Positions 21,760 to 33,773 are shown, counted from the first letter of the stretch. The stretch: 64,000 nucleotides of DNA from Isoperla grammatica (GCA_945910005.1 OX246747.1:7775966-7839965), one strand, 5' to 3'. The notes: generated by a model not told the origin, from the letters alone. Program-made: numbers and translations.

Positions 21760-23640
21760 CCCCCCCCTGCCACTTTTGCGTTCACAACTTTTGTCGACAA
21801 GCCCTGCGTACGCTCTTCGCCGGGGCCACGTGTCATGTACGGGTGGGGTGTTGCCTCACGGCACCCTTTGTTTTTGGCCGTGGCATCCGACAGGGTTGCC
21901 CGCTGTCAGGGTTAGTCTTCTCCTTGACGGCAGAGCCGTTTCTCCGTCTGTGCAGAACAAAACTCGAGGGTTTCTCTCTGCCAGGAATGCCCGAACGCAG
22001 GCTCGTGGTATCCGGCTATGCCGACGACTTCTCGGCATTCATTGCCAACAACCAAGATTTCGATCGCCTCCGAGAAGTGTACGATGTCTAAGTCGGGAGC
22101 GAAGCTAAATGCCGAGAAGTCCACGGGACTGTGGGCGGGCAGTTGGATCGGCCCGCTTGACGCCCCACTCGGGTTTGCGTGGTCCAACGAAGGCGCCAAA
22201 GTTTTGGGAGTCGTGTTAGGAAACACGCCCGGCGTGGTGGCCAGGAGCTGGGAGGAATTGCTCACTAAGTTCATGGCAGCAGTTCACAGGTGGCGTTTCA
22301 GGTCGTCGGCCATGTCGCTTCGTGGCCGCGTCCTGGTGGCAAATCAGTTCCTGGCCCCCAGGCTATGGTACACCTTCCAAATAATTCCTCCCCCTCTGGC
22401 TCTTATTAATCGGTTGCAGGGAGAACTGGCCAACTTCGTTTGGGCGGGCAGGAGACATTGGACTCGCCTACGAGAACTTTGCGCTCCTCTTCATCTGGGG
22501 GGGGGGGCTCGGTCTGGTTCACCTTGCGTTCAAGGTAGCGATGTTTCGGGTTCTCTATGCCCACCGATACTTATTGAACTTGGACGACCATCCCTGTGTC
22601 ACGCCATGACCCGACACTTCCTCGGAAAGTTCCGACGTCTTGGTCTTGGGTGGCAGGTATTGTTTCATCCGCAAATCGGTGAACCAGCAGCCCGAAGCAC
22701 GTCCGATTTTCTCCGGACGGTTCTGGTGGCTTGGTTCTCCCTGCAAATAAAGCCAAGAAATTTTCCCTCCACCATCTGGGGTCTGCGCGACGTACCGCTA
22801 ACGCTGACGTCACTTATCCCCAGAGCCACCTCTCCGTTTATTCCGACCTGGTCTTCACTGGGATGCACAACGTTGGGAGACCTCCTTTGGGAACGAATGG
22901 CTGGGAGTCGACCAACTGGAGGGTTTTGATGGGCTACTCGGTCGCACTCGGGGGGCTCTGACAATCAACGGAAACAGGATCCGGGCCTTTTGCAGCCTCC
23001 GGTTCCGTGGAGTATTGCAGATTCCGGGTCCTGAACCCTGGCCACCGGCGCTTTTCTACCGCCGCCCGCTTTCCGGCAAGTGGGTGCCCCTTCTTCCCGA
23101 GACCAATAGGCGGTCGATCCTGCTCGACATCATGGTCAAGGGGCTCGGTATAGACGGTTCGGCAAAAGGCCAATGGTCGAATGATCGGGTCAACTGGAAA
23201 GGCTTAGCTCGGCCACCTTCGTTAGGCTTAGATTTCGAGGTGGTTTGGCGATTCAACAAGAACCGTCTAGCCGATCCCATATTCTTGTATCACGCAGGTT
23301 TGACCGCCTGTGCACATGGTGCCAGGTCGAGGGGACAGCCTGGCATATGCTAGTCACATGTCGGCAGGCCACAGCCATGTGGCGGTTGGCTTGATCAGGG
23401 GCATACTGGGACGCCCTAGACTGTCTCTGAGAGATCTGTACGTCGGGTTCTGGCCCGACAAGGTCTCCAATGCCACACAGATAGATCTTGCCAACTATGT
23501 TCTCGTGTTGGCCAAGAGCACAGTCTACAGGCTCCTAGTATGCTACTCCAAGGATGGCAGGGTGCCTGCTCCCTACGAGGTTTTCTTAACGGCCCGTCTG
23601 AAGTCCCGCCTCCTCAAGTAGTATGCTTGGCATCTCGCGC
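21760..23640 (+). pseudogene. L1/Tx1-like non-LTR retrotransposon, RT to 3' end, decayed
   Basis: Reverse-transcriptase blocks of the Tx1/L1 type are clear: GRGIRQGCPLSGLVFSLTAE, PFLRLCRTKLEGF, SGYADDFSAFI, then SGAKLNAEKSTGLWAG, LGVVLGN and MSLRGRVLVANQFLAPRLWY. The C-terminal part includes a Cys/His-like cluster near 23320-23370 and DLYVGFWPDKVS close to the end at 23621. Frameshifts occur near 22085 and in a G-run at 22498-22507, with further stops after 22600. No endonuclease is present, so the copy is 5'-truncated. Its C-terminal two thirds are GC-richer than the flanks. Inactive. Confidence 0.82.
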
Positions 23641-23649
23641 GCGGGACGA

Positions 23650-24452
23650 TTGACAGCTTTAGGACACAGTAGTGCGAGAGAGAGAGAGGCGCTCTGTTCC
23701 ATCCTTAATGGAGAGCTCCTCTTTAGCCAAGCACTATCCCATTGAACCTTATATATAATTTTAGTTAATGACCGGTAGGGTTTGCTCACCCAAACCCTAA
23801 TATAAACAATTTTGTAAGTATTTTCGACGGAAAGAAGAAGCCCATTAGGCTCTTCCTAGTTATTTTTTGTTTTCTCTGCCGTATATTATTGACGTGCTCA
23901 AAATCGGACCCTCAAAATTGACCCCGTCAATATCGGTTTCTTCAGCATTGGCAAATTGACAACGTATTTGTAATTTCATCTGTTAATAATGGAATTAGTT
24001 AACTACGGCACCATAAAACTCTGTAGTATCTGCTACAATCAATTGTACTAGACTTCTTTGAAAACCAACAGCATATACAGTTGTCAGGAACACTTGCATT
24101 CATTCCATACTATAACAAAGTATTTGTAAGTTATTATATCATTTGTTTTTGTAACTGTAATGCATACATTAATTGCATGGCACATCAATTAGGCCTATAT
24201 GCAGAGACTTATGTATCGGATTGTGAGCTCACGCTTTTCTGTTGTTTGCCACAATTACCCCAAATTACCTACATCTATCTGAACTTATGAGTACTTGTAA
24301 CATGAAATTGGTTTCACAATATTATATTACACAGTGTTCTTAATTTGTGCTCTGTGGCAATAGCAAGGTGGGCCATTTGTTTGTAGGCCTAGTTCATGCA
24401 ATGCACTCGTCGCAAAAAGTGTAAAAATTCAACAATTTCTTGTTGACTTTAT
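23650..24452. other. No gene recognised
   Basis: AT-rich sequence, probably partly LINE 3' flank, without recognisable features. Confidence 0.5.
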
Positions 24453-24834
24453 CCTGCCCAGGGACTGCCACCTTATCGTGGTGGGCAGGTTTGCGTGCTT
24501 TGTTGATCCCGAGAGCTATGCCGGTGGAAGCGTATGCTTCTGGTAGGGCCACCCATGCCGGAATGGTCGAGGAGGAGAAGTCAGACGAAGTGCAGTCCAC
24601 ACCCCAATCCCCTTTCCCCCCCTTTGTCCCATTGAATATTTCTCCTCCCACTTGGCCCTGCCCTCCTTTGCTGGACTCCCGTGTGACGACTCACGTGACG
24701 TACAATGGATCTGATTCGGATGTGGCTTTATTCTTCATTATCATCTTTCTCATCTTCATTATCACCTGCTCATTGTCTCGATTAGCCATCGTTGCATAAA
24801 TATGAGACGTTAAGCCCCAGTAATCAATCAATCA
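24453..24834 (+). mobile_element. Ribozyme-headed SINE (head A, long subtype), copy 4, with target duplication
   Basis: Flanked by a perfect 13-bp duplication TTGTTGACTTTAT (24440-24452 and 24835-24847). Starts CCTGCCCAGGGACTGCC with all ribozyme strands intact, and is very similar to copy 3. The tail ends CCCCAGTAATCAATCAATCA. Confidence 0.93.
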
Positions 24835-25303
24835 TTGTTGACTTTATCGTGCCAATTTTACTTCAGTATACATCTTTACAACAACGCATGTTAAACTAAA
24901 TAATCTTAATAAATAACAAAATTTATTGCAAGGCCCAACTAACCATCCTGAAAATTATTTTGGGGGGGATGTGCGAGTACCCAATTAAGTCGATTTACTA
25001 TCAGACTCGTTACCTTAATTTTACTAATTCCAGAGTCCAATTCGAGTGCCTCACTTACAAAATTGGTTGTTAACCAGGCCACTGAGTATGAAGTTGTTCA
25101 GATGGATCATGTGTCGAGCTTTCAGTTCCAAATTAATTGCGCAGTCGTAGATCTCGACTGTAGAAACTAAATAAGTTGGGATCCATTATTTCCCATGCCG
25201 CTGTTATTATGATTCTTAGTACACAATGAAAACATGCTTATCTTATCAAATTACTAACAATTCGTTAAATCACTGATCATTGTAGTGACAGCAAAAAACT
25301 TAC

Positions 25304-25566
25304 CATCCCAGGTCGTTCGCACATCGTAAATAAAAGTCTGGAAAAAAGCCACACATGTTGGATTTCTGCCGGGTATTGGGCGTGAAGAGCATGGAACATC
25401 TTGAAGCAGGTGTCAAGTGCATTCAAAGGCGAATCAAGTTTGTACTTAACGTCGTCTACGACAACGTTCGATGAGGAGATTGTTGACAGTGTTGGTTGAG
25501 CAGTCTGTTTAAACTTCATAACTTTTCTTGACGATAACTTAACGCCTGTTGCAGTTCTCCAACAGT
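25304..25566 (-). CDS. Isolated exon of an unknown protein
   Basis: Acceptor TATTTTACAG|AC at 25567/25566 and donor GGGATG|GTAAGT at 25304/25303 bracket 263 nt. The main frame reads VDDVKYKLDSPLNALDTCFK, MFHALHAQYPAEIQHVWLF. I recall similar segments (SPL.A...CFK.FH.L.A.YP.E...VWLF) in uncharacterised invertebrate and fish proteins but cannot name a domain. After HVWLF the expected continuation is in another frame, shifted by one base at a run of six T. The exon is therefore either a pseudogene or carries a homopolymer sequencing error. Splice sites are good. Confidence 0.5.
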
Positions 25567-25946
25567 CTGTAAAATATTACGAACAAATTGGAATAAATAC
25601 TTTATTTTGTAACAAAAGGCCTTGCTGCACTCCCTTAAATCGACCCCCGCGATGTGTAATGTCTTAATAAATACATGTGATAACATTTGGTGACTCCACC
25701 TAGCAAAGCGCTGAATTAAAGAAATACGTAGAACTAAGGTTGCATAAGGTTAATATTATTCATGAGTGTTTCTGTATGAAGTTATTTCATCATCTGTCTC
25801 ACTTCAATCTTTGTGACTCGGACCTCTCGACTCAATGAATAACTCGACTCAAAACCAGAAGTACTACATACTTGCCCATCCCTGGTAGTTAACACAATAG
25901 CAATTGGCAGTTTTTCATTACGAATAATGTAATGTACAGTTTTACA

Positions 25947-26020
25947 TTACTTTCTCATCTTCATTATCACCCGCTGATCGTCTCGATTAGCCATTGTTGC
26001 AAAAATATGTGACGTTATGA
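25947..26020 (+). mobile_element. SINE 3'-tail remnant
   Basis: Matches only the shared tail (TCTTCATTATCACCCGCT to AAAATATGTGACGTTA), diverged: a 5'-truncated copy. Confidence 0.7.
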
Positions 26021-26093
26021 CATTATCACGTTCACTTCAGTCTTCGGTCGAGTATGGGATTTATATTGAATGTTAAAAGAAAGAGAAACTCAC

Positions 26094-26476
26094 CTGTCGT
26101 GCTCGTATTCCAAATTTCCTTCAATTTGCTCCAGCACCATTAACACTGACTGTTTCGAAATGCGGAAACGCGTTGAAAAGTCGTGGTCGTCGTACATTTC
26201 AAAGTAATTCTTACATTCCCTTATTACTCTCGGCCGTCTCTCCTTCATTACGAGAAACTGGAGATCATCTGCATCATCGTCACTTGAAAATGACTCCTCT
26301 TCTTTTCTTTCGTCAAGTGGAAGGATATTGTTTTTTCGCATACTGATAACGTGCGTCATCCCATGGGTCCAAGCTCTTCCCTCGTACTGGTCCTGGTGTA
26401 CGACCTTGTTGTTCTTCCCTCTACTTCTCTCTTCCGCTCTTGTATGTTTAATCCTCTTTCGTAGATGGCCACTCAC
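26094..26476 (-). CDS. Harbinger transposase first exon
   Basis: From an ATG at 26476 the frame encodes an acidic/basic leader and then a Harbinger-type N-terminus: VIRECKNYFEMYDDHDFSTR, FRISKQSVLMVLEQIEGNLE, YEHDR. It ends at a consensus donor CACGACAG|GTGAGT. The exon is open throughout (about 127 codons), so the copy may be fairly young, but no DDE exon is found downstream on this strand. The next minus exon (25304-25566) does not look like Harbinger. It could be a broken element or a domesticated gene fragment. Confidence 0.62.
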
Positions 26477-27059
26477 TTCTCAAACCCCGGTTGATGTTTA
26501 TTCCTCGAAGTTTAGACGTGAACTCCCTGATCCGGTCAATCCTCCATTCCCACCTCGACACTCCTGACGTCATGGCACTTAAACCCCACCAAGACATAGA
26601 TTTTGTTGGAAAATACCATTCTTCTTTCTTCAAACCGTTTTCCCGCTCGTATCAGCCAATTAGCTCTCAGGACCCGCTCCCCCTCATTTCTGAGTCAATA
26701 AAATGGGGGCTGCCAACGTTGTACATTTAAAAAAAAAAAGTCCAACTGACTTAGGTGTTCTCACGATACCCGTTCGTTGCCCACTCCCGAAAAGTGTTGA
26801 AACACTGACACATGCACATTCCGCGAGTACACTCTCAGCTTGAGCATGCATGCTGTTAGGATTGCAACACATCCGGTAGAGCGGCCAATATCTTATATCG
26901 AAAGAACAGAAGAAGACCATAAAATGGTCATATTCTTTACAATATCGGGCAGAACTTCATTTTGACATAATTACTTTAGGTTTTCATGGTCTTACCTTAG
27001 GTGTTCGAAAAGTGTAACTTTCGTAATATCAACGTTTACAAGCTTAATAAATAAAAAAC

Positions 27060-27185
27060 CCTTCCTTCGCTATCGTTTGAAACTGAGCGAGTAATCGTAG
27101 CCCGAGTTCATGACTACACATTTGAGGGTATCTTATTATCTCAACGGCTAATTGGCCTAGACTTATGACCTGAATTGGTCAAGTA
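27060..27185. repeat. Second copy of the dispersed repeat at 10.33 kb
   Basis: Carries CTATCGTTTGAAACTGAGCG, AGCCCGAGTTCATGAC and GGCTAATTGGCCTAGAC in the same order as 10330-10460. Confidence 0.6.
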
Positions 27186-27575
27186 AAATAACTGCTTATT
27201 ACCTTCTAATAACAACTGCACCATAGATGTAGTAGATAATCATGTACACATACACTTGCACATCAATTGTTATCAGTATTATCATACAAATACAACATAA
27301 AAACCACATACAATCAATTATTATATGAAGCTGTTGTGACCTAGACAGCAACACACCTGAGTTAAACGACGATTGACCTCAGCCACTTTGATATTTAGGC
27401 GTTTGTAGCCGTCATCCTTGAGAAGCTCCCATCGGTTTTCACGGCGTGGTAGTACACATGCAACAAAGATGGTTATGGATTTATTAACGGATTGAATAGA
27501 ATTAATGAGAATTTTTAAATCAGTGGCAATACTGTCAACTGACTGGTTAGATGAAATAATGTTTGTACCAATATT

Positions 27576-27873
27576 GCCCGTCTGGGCCCGGGGAAGAATG
27601 GGCCCAGAGTGACTCTGCTAGTCGTAAAAGGCGACGAAAGGAGACCCTGTCCCTTTCCCCCCCACTGTCCTACTGTAGGTCTCTCCTCCCACTTGGCCCT
27701 GCCCTCCCTTGCTGGACTCCCGTATGACGACCCACCCGATGTACAATGGATCTGATTCGGATGTGGCTGTTTTCTTCATTATAATCTTCTTCATTTTCAC
27801 TATCACCAGCACATTGTCTCGATAAGCCATTGTTGCACAAATATGAGACGTTAAGCCCCATCATCGATCAATC
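27576..27873 (+). mobile_element. Head-B SINE, copy 3
   Basis: Complete head (GCCCGTCTGGGCCCGGGG..., GTCGTAAAAGGCGACGAAAG), C-rich linker, shared middle and tail GAGACGTTAAGCCCC. The flanks TTGTACCAATATT and TTGTATCAACATA resemble a decayed target duplication. Confidence 0.85.
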
Positions 27874-27899
27874 TTGTATCAACATAAAAAATAAGTTTA

Positions 27900-28972
27900 T
27901 TAAAATAACACCGAATTTTTAGGCATAACAATAGACCAAAACTTAACATGGCATGCACATATAAATACGCTTCTACCAAAACTAAGCTCATCATGCTTTG
28001 CAATTAAAATAATCTGGCAAATAAGCAATGTATCAAATGCCAGAATATGCTATTTTTCACTGTTTGAATCTCATCTAAGGTATGGAATAGAGTTTTGGGG
28101 AGCATCCACTCACATTCACAAAGTATTTATAATGCAAAAAAGAGCGATTAGAACTATATCTGGCCTCAGTCCTACAGATCATTGCAAACCACACTTTATA
28201 AACCTTAACATTCTCACCGTTCCAAGCCTACACATTCTTAAATCAATATCGTCAATCAAGAAAAACATCCATAATCACCCAAAAAATGCTAGCGTACACT
28301 CCTTCTACACACGTCATAAAAAAGACCTTCATCTCAACTCATGCTGTACCAAATTAGGACAGACAAACTCAGACTACTTAAATAAAAAACTCTACAACCA
28401 TCTTCCTAGACATATAATAGATATTTCAAGCTACAATAGATTCAAATCTGAACTTACAAAATTTCTAATACAAAAGGTTTACTATAGCCTTCAAGAATTC
28501 TTTAGTAATATCTGATCCAATAACTATTATAAAATTAGCTTTAGTTTAGACTTATCTTTTACTATTCTTAACACATTATATTAAGAAAATTACTTACTCT
28601 TTATTAGTTTATAACAAAAACAATGTATAACAACAATGTAAATGTAGGCATATGTAAACAATGTATGTAAAAAAAAACAACGTGAAGACCATTGTATACT
28701 ATTACTGCTTTCATAGCCACTCACCATTGTTATTTCTTGTATGATTGTAAACATTTTTAAATGTAACTTTTGTACTATTAGAAATAGAGGCATATAGGCC
28801 TAAACATTCACACATTTAGTTTTAATCTAACAATAGCTTAGACCTAATATAAGGATCTTTGGACTACACGGTGAAAACTGTTCTAAATAATATTATGCAT
28901 TATAATTAAACCTGTAAATGTATACATATTATGTGTCCTAAATAAATAAATAAAATAAATAAATAAATAACC
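27900..28972 (+). pseudogene. 3' end of a non-LTR retrotransposon (CR1/L2/Jockey-like)
   Basis: One frame from about 27908 to 28515 encodes the post-catalytic RT region and C-terminus: FLGITIDQNLTWHAHINTLL, ESHLRYGIEFWGAS, QKRAIRTISGL, SFYTRHKKDL and YNHLPRHI. A 3' UTR follows to an AAATA-type repeat tail at about 28940-28972. The frame is open but the catalytic domain is absent, so this is a 5'-truncated insertion. It abuts the end of the head-B SINE. Confidence 0.8.
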
Positions 28973-29110
28973 CTACACCCAGGATAACACATGACTAATG
29001 AATATGTTGTAACTCTTAACTGCTTTAGGTCTACTGTAGTCTGCGTGATGAATGGGGGTTGACGTTGTAGGGATGTCTGTAAGAGGTACGTTCTATTCCG
29101 GCGTTATGTC

Positions 29111-29420
29111 TTAGTTCTGCTTGCTAGTTTTTAACGGGACATTTAGTATACACGAATCTTTCCGCGATGCGGATTCAGGCGCTGGCGCAGTGTTATTTAC
29201 GTAGTTGGGTACACAATTAGGAGGAGTACCTTCTGTAGTACTGTTTACGGACGCTATCATTGTATTGTTAACTGGGGAATCATTACCAGGCGTACAGGGA
29301 GAGATTAAAGACAACAATCCCTCCACAACAGCAACGTCTTCATCTGAAACATCCTCCACCTCCGTGTCTATTAATATATGGTCATGCAACAACTTACCAT
29401 CCAAAGTAGGAACTGCATTC
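29111..29420 (-). other. Open frame of unknown origin
   Basis: The minus frame reads GNAVPTLDGKLLHDHILIDT and a Ser/Thr/Pro/Asn-rich stretch ending KTSKQN. Acidic and low in complexity, with no domain I recognise. A SINE is inserted at its upstream end (29422). It might be a piece of a transposon ORF or an exon. Confidence 0.25.
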
Positions 29421-29421
29421 C

Positions 29422-29811
29422 CCTGCCCAGGGACTGCCACCTTATCGTGGTGGGCAGGTTTGCGTGCTTTGTTGATCCCGAGAGCTATGCCGGCGGAAGC
29501 GTATGCTTCTGGTAGGGCCACCCTAGCCGGACTGGTCGAGGAGAAGAAGTCAGACGAAGTGCAGTCCACACCCCAATCCCCTTTCCCCCCACTGTCCCAT
29601 TGAATATTTATCCTCCCACTTGGCCCTGCCCTCCCTTGCTGGACTCCCGTATGACGACTCACGCGACGTACAATGGATTTGATTCGAATGTGGCTCTATT
29701 ATTCATTATCATCTTTCTCATCTTCATTATCACCCGCTCATCGTCTCGATTAGCCATCGTTGCATAAATATGAGACGTTAAGCCCCATTAATCAATCAAT
29801 CAATCAATCAA
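29422..29811 (+). mobile_element. Ribozyme-headed SINE (head A, long subtype), copy 5
   Basis: All ribozyme strands are present (CCTGCCCAGGGACTGCC through GACGAAGTGCAGTCC), followed by the middle and tail. One substitution gives GAGAAGAAGTC in the P4/J4-2 approach. No clear target duplication. Confidence 0.88.
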
Positions 29812-29994
29812 TGAAATAACATACAATTGCAGCAAAAATAATAAACAATAATATATAAGGCCTTTTAATTGTGTAGGCTTTGGGCATTTACAAAGAAATC
29901 ATCGAGATCACTACTAGGAAAGCAGTAGTGGTATAAAAAATTAAGAACTACATAGGCAGATAGGAGGCCTGTCATTTTTATCAACGAAGTCTAG

Positions 29995-31465
29995 TCACTT
30001 TCATGGCCGCCAGCATTATAGTTTGAGTCGCTATCATGGCCGCTAGCATTGTAGTCTGCACTATCATGCCCGCTATTGTAGTCTGCACTGTCATGCCTGC
30101 TATTGTAGTCTGCATTATCATGCCCGCTATTGTAGTCTGCATTATCATGCCCGCTATTGTAGTCTGGATCACTCTCATGGCCGCCAGCATTATAGTTTGA
30201 GTCGCTATCATGGCCGCTAGCATTGTAGTCTGCACTATCATGCCCGCTATTGTAGTCTGCACTGTCATGCCTGCTATTGTAGTCTGCATTATCATGCCCG
30301 CTATTGTAGTCTGGATCACTCTCATGGCCGCCAGCATTATAGTTTGAGTCGCTATCATGGCCGCTAGCATTGTAGTCTGCACTGTCATGCCAGCTATTGT
30401 AGTCTGCATTATCATGCCCGCTATTGTAGTCTGCATTATCATGCCCGCTATTGTAGTCTGCACTGTCATGCCCGATATTGTAGTCTGCATTATCATGCCC
30501 GCTATTGTAGTCTGCACTGTCATGCCAGCTATTGTACTCTGCATTATCATGCCCGCTATTGTAGTCTGCATTATCATGCCCACTGATCATGGCCGCTAGC
30601 ATTGTAGTTTGGGACGCTATTATGGCCGCTAGCATTGTAGTCTGCACTATCATGCCCGCTATTGTAGTCTGCACTGTCATGCCCGCTATTGTAGTCTGCA
30701 TTATCATGCCCGCTATTGTAGTCTGGATCACTCTCATGGCCGCTAGCATTGTAGTTTGGGTCGCTATCATGGCCGCTAGCATTGTAGTCTGCACTATAAT
30801 GCCCGCTATTGTAGTCTGCACTATCATGCCCGCTATTGTAGTCTGTACTATCATGCCCGCTATTGTAGTCTGCACTATCATGCCCGCTATTGTAGTCTGC
30901 ACTGTCATGCCCGCTATTGTAGTCTGTACTATCATGCCCGCTATTGTAGTCTGCACTATCATGCCCGCTATTGTAGTCTGCACTGTCATGCCCGCTATTG
31001 AAGTCTGCACTATCATGTCCGCTATTGTAGTCTTGATCACTCTCATGGCCGCTAGCATTGTAGTCTGCAGTATCATGCCCGCTATTGTAGTCTGCACTAT
31101 CATGCCCGCTATTGTAGGCTGCACTATCATGCCCGCTATTGTAGTCTTGATCACTCTCATGGCCGCTAGCATTGAAGTTTGGGTCGCTATCATGGCCGCT
31201 AGCATTGAAGTCTGCACTATCATGGCCGCTATTGTAGTTTGGTTCGCTATTATGCCCGCTATTGTAGTCAGCACTATCATGCCCGATATTGTAGTCTCCA
31301 CTATCATGGCCGCTATTGTAGTTTGGTTCGCTATTATGCCCGCTATTGTAGTCAGCACTATCATGCCCGATATTGTAGTCTCCACTATCATGGCCGCTAT
31401 TGTAGTTTGGTTCGCTATTATGCCCGCTATTGTAGTCTCCACTATCATGCCCGCTATTGTAAATG
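29995..31465. repeat. 27/30-bp minisatellite, about 50 units
   Basis: Alternating units of CTATCATGCCCGCTATTGTA plus GTCTGCA (27 bp) and a 30-bp variant containing GGCCGCTAGCATTGTAG. A super-pattern of several 27-mers followed by 30-mers recurs, pointing to higher-order expansion. Long open frames on both strands (MIVQTTIAG on minus, VVCTIMPAI on plus, SGHDNADYN in another minus frame) come from the stop-free unit. I see no evidence that any is translated. Confidence 0.92.
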
Positions 31466-31499
31466 GTCTTCTGTAGTTTTCAGTTTATCAGAAGATGCT

Positions 31500-31735
31500 C
31501 TCCCGCTAAAGGGGTGCTTGAGCCTTACTAATCGTCCCGGCTTTCTTCAGCGAGAGCTCGCTATGGCGTGACATAAAACTTATATACCCTGTTTCGCCTG
31601 GCCGACCATCCTTGAAGGTCGTTTCACGCCGATCATCAACAATGATTTGTTGGATAAGTCCAGCAAGTTGTCTTTACTGATGGGGAAGGCACGCCGTGCA
31701 CAGTCCGTCACCCAGTGAGCAATTGCATCTTCCTC
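31500..31735 (-). pseudogene. Pogo/Tigger-like transposase DNA-binding (Tc5/CENP-B HTH) fragment
   Basis: The minus strand encodes EEDAIAHWVTDCARRAFPIS and, after a frameshift near 31640, TTFKDGRPGETGYISFMSRH followed by ELSLKKAGTISKAQ. This matches the second helix-turn-helix of pogo/jerky-type transposases, in which a basic/aromatic GRPG..W..F..RH block precedes a Ser-rich helix. The expected Trp is altered and there is no DDE domain. The 27-bp minisatellite starts about 40 bp further on. Decayed. Confidence 0.6.
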
Positions 31736-31760
31736 CTACTCAGAGAGATAGATCTACAAA

Positions 31761-31846
31761 TCTCATCTTCATTATCACCCGCTCATCGTCTCATTTAGCC
31801 ATCTTTGCATAAATATGAGACGTTAAGCCCCATTAATCAATCATGC
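31761..31846 (+). mobile_element. SINE 3'-tail copy
   Basis: A 5'-truncated insertion containing only the last 85 bp of the shared tail, ending CCCCATTAATCAATC. Confidence 0.8.
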
Positions 31847-32559
31847 AATAAAACAATAAGTAACGAGTTACATTATCTTGGTGGCGCAAAATGACCTAAC
31901 TGGTTGAAGCGCCCTTAAACCCAATAAACTCAACTACAAAACTCACCCCGTCAGACGTCCACAGTTGTTGCAGCGAGACATTTACTTCCACGGCAACGGC
32001 GTTTACTCGACGAAGCTTCACGTCTTGGCGTAACAGCTTGTGGTTGTCCTGGGATGGAGGCAAGATACCTGAAACAACCACAACAATGGAGGGATTTACC
32101 CTCTTAACCTGTTCGATGAGATCAACACATCTCCGGCAATGGCTTCAGTAGTTTTATATAAAGTATTTTTCTTGTAGACCTATCTCAAACATACGCAATA
32201 CTAGACATTGGTCGAATTTCCGGAACATTTCCAAACTGCTTTACTTTTTGAAGAATATTTTTAAACTCCTCTAATAAATGCAACAAATGTTAATTTGACA
32301 CGAAAAAATTAGATTTGGTTTTCATACACATACATAATATGCATACCACATTTTGAACCCAAGGCGAAACAAACGCAGTTGTCCGCAATAAAATCCACTA
32401 TAATAAAATTCGTTCCTGTCTACTATAGTGGACTAAGTGAAAAGGAAGTTACATACAAACATAGAAACAACATCAAAACTTAGAATGTAATGTTCAATAC
32501 ACGCATACATTATACAACCGCTCTACGTCAAACTTTTCAATTTACATATACCTAGTAAA

Positions 32560-33759
32560 CCCTTTCTTACTACGCTCCTTTCTCCAATAATATTCCAGGG
32601 CGTTCCTGAATCTCGTGCAATTAAGCCTCTAATGCCTGTTTTTCGTGAGGCAACAAGTTTTTTATAATTTCATTTGCTGCAACGCCAAAATATTTATCAG
32701 TTTGTCGACTGGCAATCTGCGTTCCCAACTTAGTCATCACATTGTTACTTTCCAAGGACAGAGTTATGTCATGAATGAAGTGCAGAGTACAAAGTGGGAT
32801 AGATACATCGTCTTCGTATTGTATTCCCTGACGGATAAGTTTGCCGCATTCCGACTCTCCTTCAGAGAGAAAGTACGACTTGATACAGCCCAGTTGTTAA
32901 GAAGACGTTCCAGTGCGGGATAAAGCGACAGACACCGTGTGGGAACATGGCGTAACAGTTCTTGATACTCAAGATCTACGAAGTCAAAAGTGTCTTAAGT
33001 AGTTCCACTCGTTTCGCGGAAGAGGAAACTTTGTTGTAAACTTTTATCACACAAATTTCAACGTCGAATTGAAGTGCTTTAACTGCATTCTTCATGCAGT
33101 TGTTAAGAATGTGATACTTGCAGTTTGCCTTTAACAACGTTTTATCTTCTGCTTGCAGTTTTTGAAAAACAGAGTTATGTTTTCCGTAATTTACTGAAGC
33201 ATTATCCGTACAGTAGCTAGACACATTTTGGATAGACAAGTTACGATCTTCTAGAATCTCGAGAATTTTTTGCGTAACTGCTAAGCTTGATTCGTTTAAA
33301 TCGTTGTAAAAATCAACCAAACCATGCTTACGCCTTCTTTGTGAAAATAACGCACATTCAACAGAAAATATTTTACATTTTTCTTGTTGCTTGCCTGCCC
33401 ATGGACTGCTACCTTATCGCGGTGGGCAGGTTTGCGTGCTTTAATGATTCCTAGAGCTATACCGGCGGAAGCGTATGCTTCTGGTAGGGCCACCCTAGCC
33501 GGACTGGTCGAGGAGGAGAAGTCAGACGAAGTGCAGTCCACACCCCAATCCCCTTTCCTCCCCTTTCCCCTTTCCTCACGCTCCCTCCTACTTGCCCTTT
33601 TCCTCCAAACAGCCTCATATTTCATCTTCATATATCACCCACTCATTGTCTCGATTAGCCTCGTTGCAAAAATATGAGACGTTAAGCCCAAATAATCAAA
33701 TCTTGTTGCTTGCATCTGAGCTGACTGCGAAGTTCACATTTTGTTTTATTTGCTATGTA
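32560..33759 (-). pseudogene. hAT-like transposase-derived pseudogene (KIAA1586/ZBED5-like)
   Basis: The minus strand carries, in order, NFAVSSDASNKKNVKYF, VDFYNDLNESSLAV, SSYCTDNASVNYGKHNSVFQ, KANCKYHILNNCMKNAVKAL, then after a frameshift [20 protein letters not shown] and ASRQTDKYFGVAANEIIKNL. This order of blocks is that of hAT-derived KIAA1586-like proteins. At least two frameshifts (near 33300 and 33000) and stops near 32780 and 32640 disable it. It is interrupted by SINE copy 6 (with target duplication) and cut at its 5' side by the 7-kb foldback-like element. Confidence 0.75.
33394..33700 (+). mobile_element. Ribozyme-headed SINE (head A, short subtype), copy 6, with target duplication
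   Basis: Flanked by a perfect 12-bp duplication TCTTGTTGCTTG (33382-33393 and 33701-33712), inside the hAT-like coding region; removing the insert restores a continuous frame there. P3 is TACC/GGTG with a U-G closing pair, and L3 reads TTATCGC in place of TTATCGT. Confidence 0.93.
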
Positions 33760-33773
33760 TTTAGAGTGGCTGC

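Noticed and set aside
29981..31571. Long frames with MIVQTTIAG or VVCTIMPAI repeats
   Set aside because: Products of the 27/30-bp minisatellite; different frames are equally open.
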